Source: Nitratireductor sp.
GTDB taxonomy: Bacteria > Pseudomonadota > Alphaproteobacteria > Rhizobiales > Rhizobiaceae
DNA length: 5,187 nucleotides
Assembly: GCA_020441735.1 (NCBI GenBank)
Contig: JAGRLQ010000096.1
Coordinates: forward strand, 1 to 5,187
Reading direction: 5' to 3'
Shown: positions 4,827-5,187 of the stretch, piece after piece
Numbering within the stretch: position 1 is the stretch's first letter
Layout of the letters: every line of letters starts with the position of its first letter
Translations under genes and position numbers: made by a program
Notes under the pieces: model-generated
The model's input: only the letters and a program-made list of their open reading frames with translations
What the model was told of the DNA's origin: nothing
The model's database searches: none

Positions 4827-4909
4827 CTCGCAACAAGCGAGGCGCGGGATTTGAGCAAATTCAAATCGCACGTAGACCGAGCAAAGCGAGGGATGCGCAA
4901 GATTTGAAC
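4827..4909 (+). repeat. Imperfect tandem repeat module with hairpins in the nusG-rplK spacer
   Basis: A module reading roughly CAA-GCGAGG then GCGC-nn-GATTTGA occurs twice, at 4834-4856 and 4884-4909, about 50 bases apart. The clearest match is GCGCGGGATTTGAGC (4842-4856) against GCGCAAGATTTGAAC (4895-4909). The first copy also folds: CTCGC (4827-4831) pairs with GCGAG (4837-4841), and GATTTGA (4848-4854) pairs with TCAAATC (4861-4867). There is no T run after either stem. This looks like a small intergenic repeat element or a duplicated leader structure. Dispersed copies elsewhere in the genome cannot be tested here. Confidence 0.5.
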
Positions 4910-4910
4910 T

Positions 4911-4965
4911 AGTGCGTGGGAGGTGAGGCCGGCTGGCCGCCGGTCGAAAGCCGCACCACGCAACT
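4911..4965 (+). promoter_or_regulatory. Structured rplK leader, candidate autoregulatory element
   Basis: TGCGTGG (4913-4919) pairs with CCACGCA (4956-4962), and AG (4911-4912) can extend the helix with CT (4964-4965) past one bulged A. Inside lies a second stem, CCGGC (4929-4933) with GCCGG (4939-4943). The result is a two-stem structure about 110 bases before rplK. In E. coli, ribosomal protein L1 represses the rplK-rplA message by binding its leader, so an equivalent role is plausible. I cannot identify the L1-binding motif itself. Confidence 0.4.
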
Positions 4966-5075
4966 GCAATGCCGGGACCGCCCGCCATGTCCGACAAGGA
5001 TGCGGCAACAGGCGCCACCGGGAAACGTCATCGCCCGCCTCCGTTGGAGGGCAGGGCAAGTGAAAGGCAGTCAAC

Positions 5076-5187
5076 ATGGCCAAGAAAATCGCCGGTTACC
5101 TGAAATTGCAGGTGCCAGCAGGCAATGCCTCGCCGTCGCCGCCCATCGGGCCGGCCCTCGGCCAGCGTGGCCTCAACATCATGGAAT
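5076..5187 (+). CDS. rplK: 50S ribosomal protein L11, N-terminal fragment
   Basis: The first 37 residues are visible before the gene runs off the window. They begin MAKKIAGYLKLQVPAG and contain the proline-rich L11 signature PPIGPALGQRGLNIM, which sits at the L11-23S rRNA GTPase-centre interface contacted by thiostrepton and elongation factors. GAAAGG (5062-5067) lies eight bases before ATG 5076 as ribosome binding site. Its place after nusG is the conserved order, with rplA, rplJ, rplL and rpoB expected downstream. About three quarters of the gene is missing at the edge. Confidence 0.97.
   Translation, partial: MAKKIAGYLKLQVPAGNASPSPPIGPALGQRGLNIME

Noticed and set aside
3910..4836. Long 308-codon open frame on the minus strand
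   Set aside because: It lies antisense to the certain secE and nusG genes and mirrors their codon pattern in high-GC DNA. The histidine- and arginine-rich composition is typical of a shadow frame.
4655..4912. 85-codon + strand open frame running from nusG into the spacer
   Set aside because: It starts inside nusG in another frame, and its arginine/serine-rich composition is that of a shadow. Its tail only reads through the repeat module at 4827-4909.

Overview
The window looks like the chromosome of an alphaproteobacterium, most likely of the order Hyphomicrobiales (Rhizobiales). The GC content is high, the 176-residue NusG and 66-residue SecE read as typical for that group, and the order secE-nusG-rplK is the usual start of the ribosomal protein/rpoBC region. 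All recognisable genes lie on the + strand. No mobile element, CRISPR array, rRNA or tRNA was found.

Layout. Bases 1-129 are the 3' end of a gene that resembles the C-terminus of long-form isocitrate lyase, closed by a strong intrinsic terminator at 172-199. A 288-base spacer follows; it is rich in short palindromes and carries two TGTCAT repeats. It leads into a seven-helix hemolysin III/PAQR-type membrane protein (418-1056). Bases 1180-3741 hold a tight three-gene operon: a gamma-butyrobetaine-hydroxylase-like Fe(II)/2-oxoglutarate dioxygenase, an HD-domain diiron oxygenase of the PhnZ/TmpB type, and a phytanoyl-CoA-dioxygenase-family (PhyH) Fe(II)/2-oxoglutarate enzyme. The first two genes overlap by ATGA, and the third starts 19 bases after the second. 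After a second 288-base spacer with a plausible promoter come secE (4030-4230), nusG (4282-4812), a 263-base structured leader, and the start of rplK (5076 to the window end).

How the genes work together. The three-gene operon is the notable part. In known oxidative phosphonate catabolism, a 2-oxoglutarate oxygenase hydroxylates the carbon next to phosphorus and a mixed-valent diiron HD oxygenase then cleaves the C-P bond to release phosphate. TmpA/TmpB do this for 2-(trimethylamino)ethylphosphonate, giving glycine betaine; PhnY*/PhnZ do it for 2-aminoethylphosphonate, giving glycine. Here one HD oxygenase sits between a TmpA-like enzyme with a trimethylammonium-type aromatic cage and a PhyH-family enzyme, the family to which PhnY* belongs. 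The inference is a cassette in which two differently specific hydroxylases feed one C-P-cleaving enzyme. No transporter or dedicated regulator is visible in the window. The secE-nusG-rplK part is ordinary housekeeping: protein export, transcription elongation and ribosome assembly.
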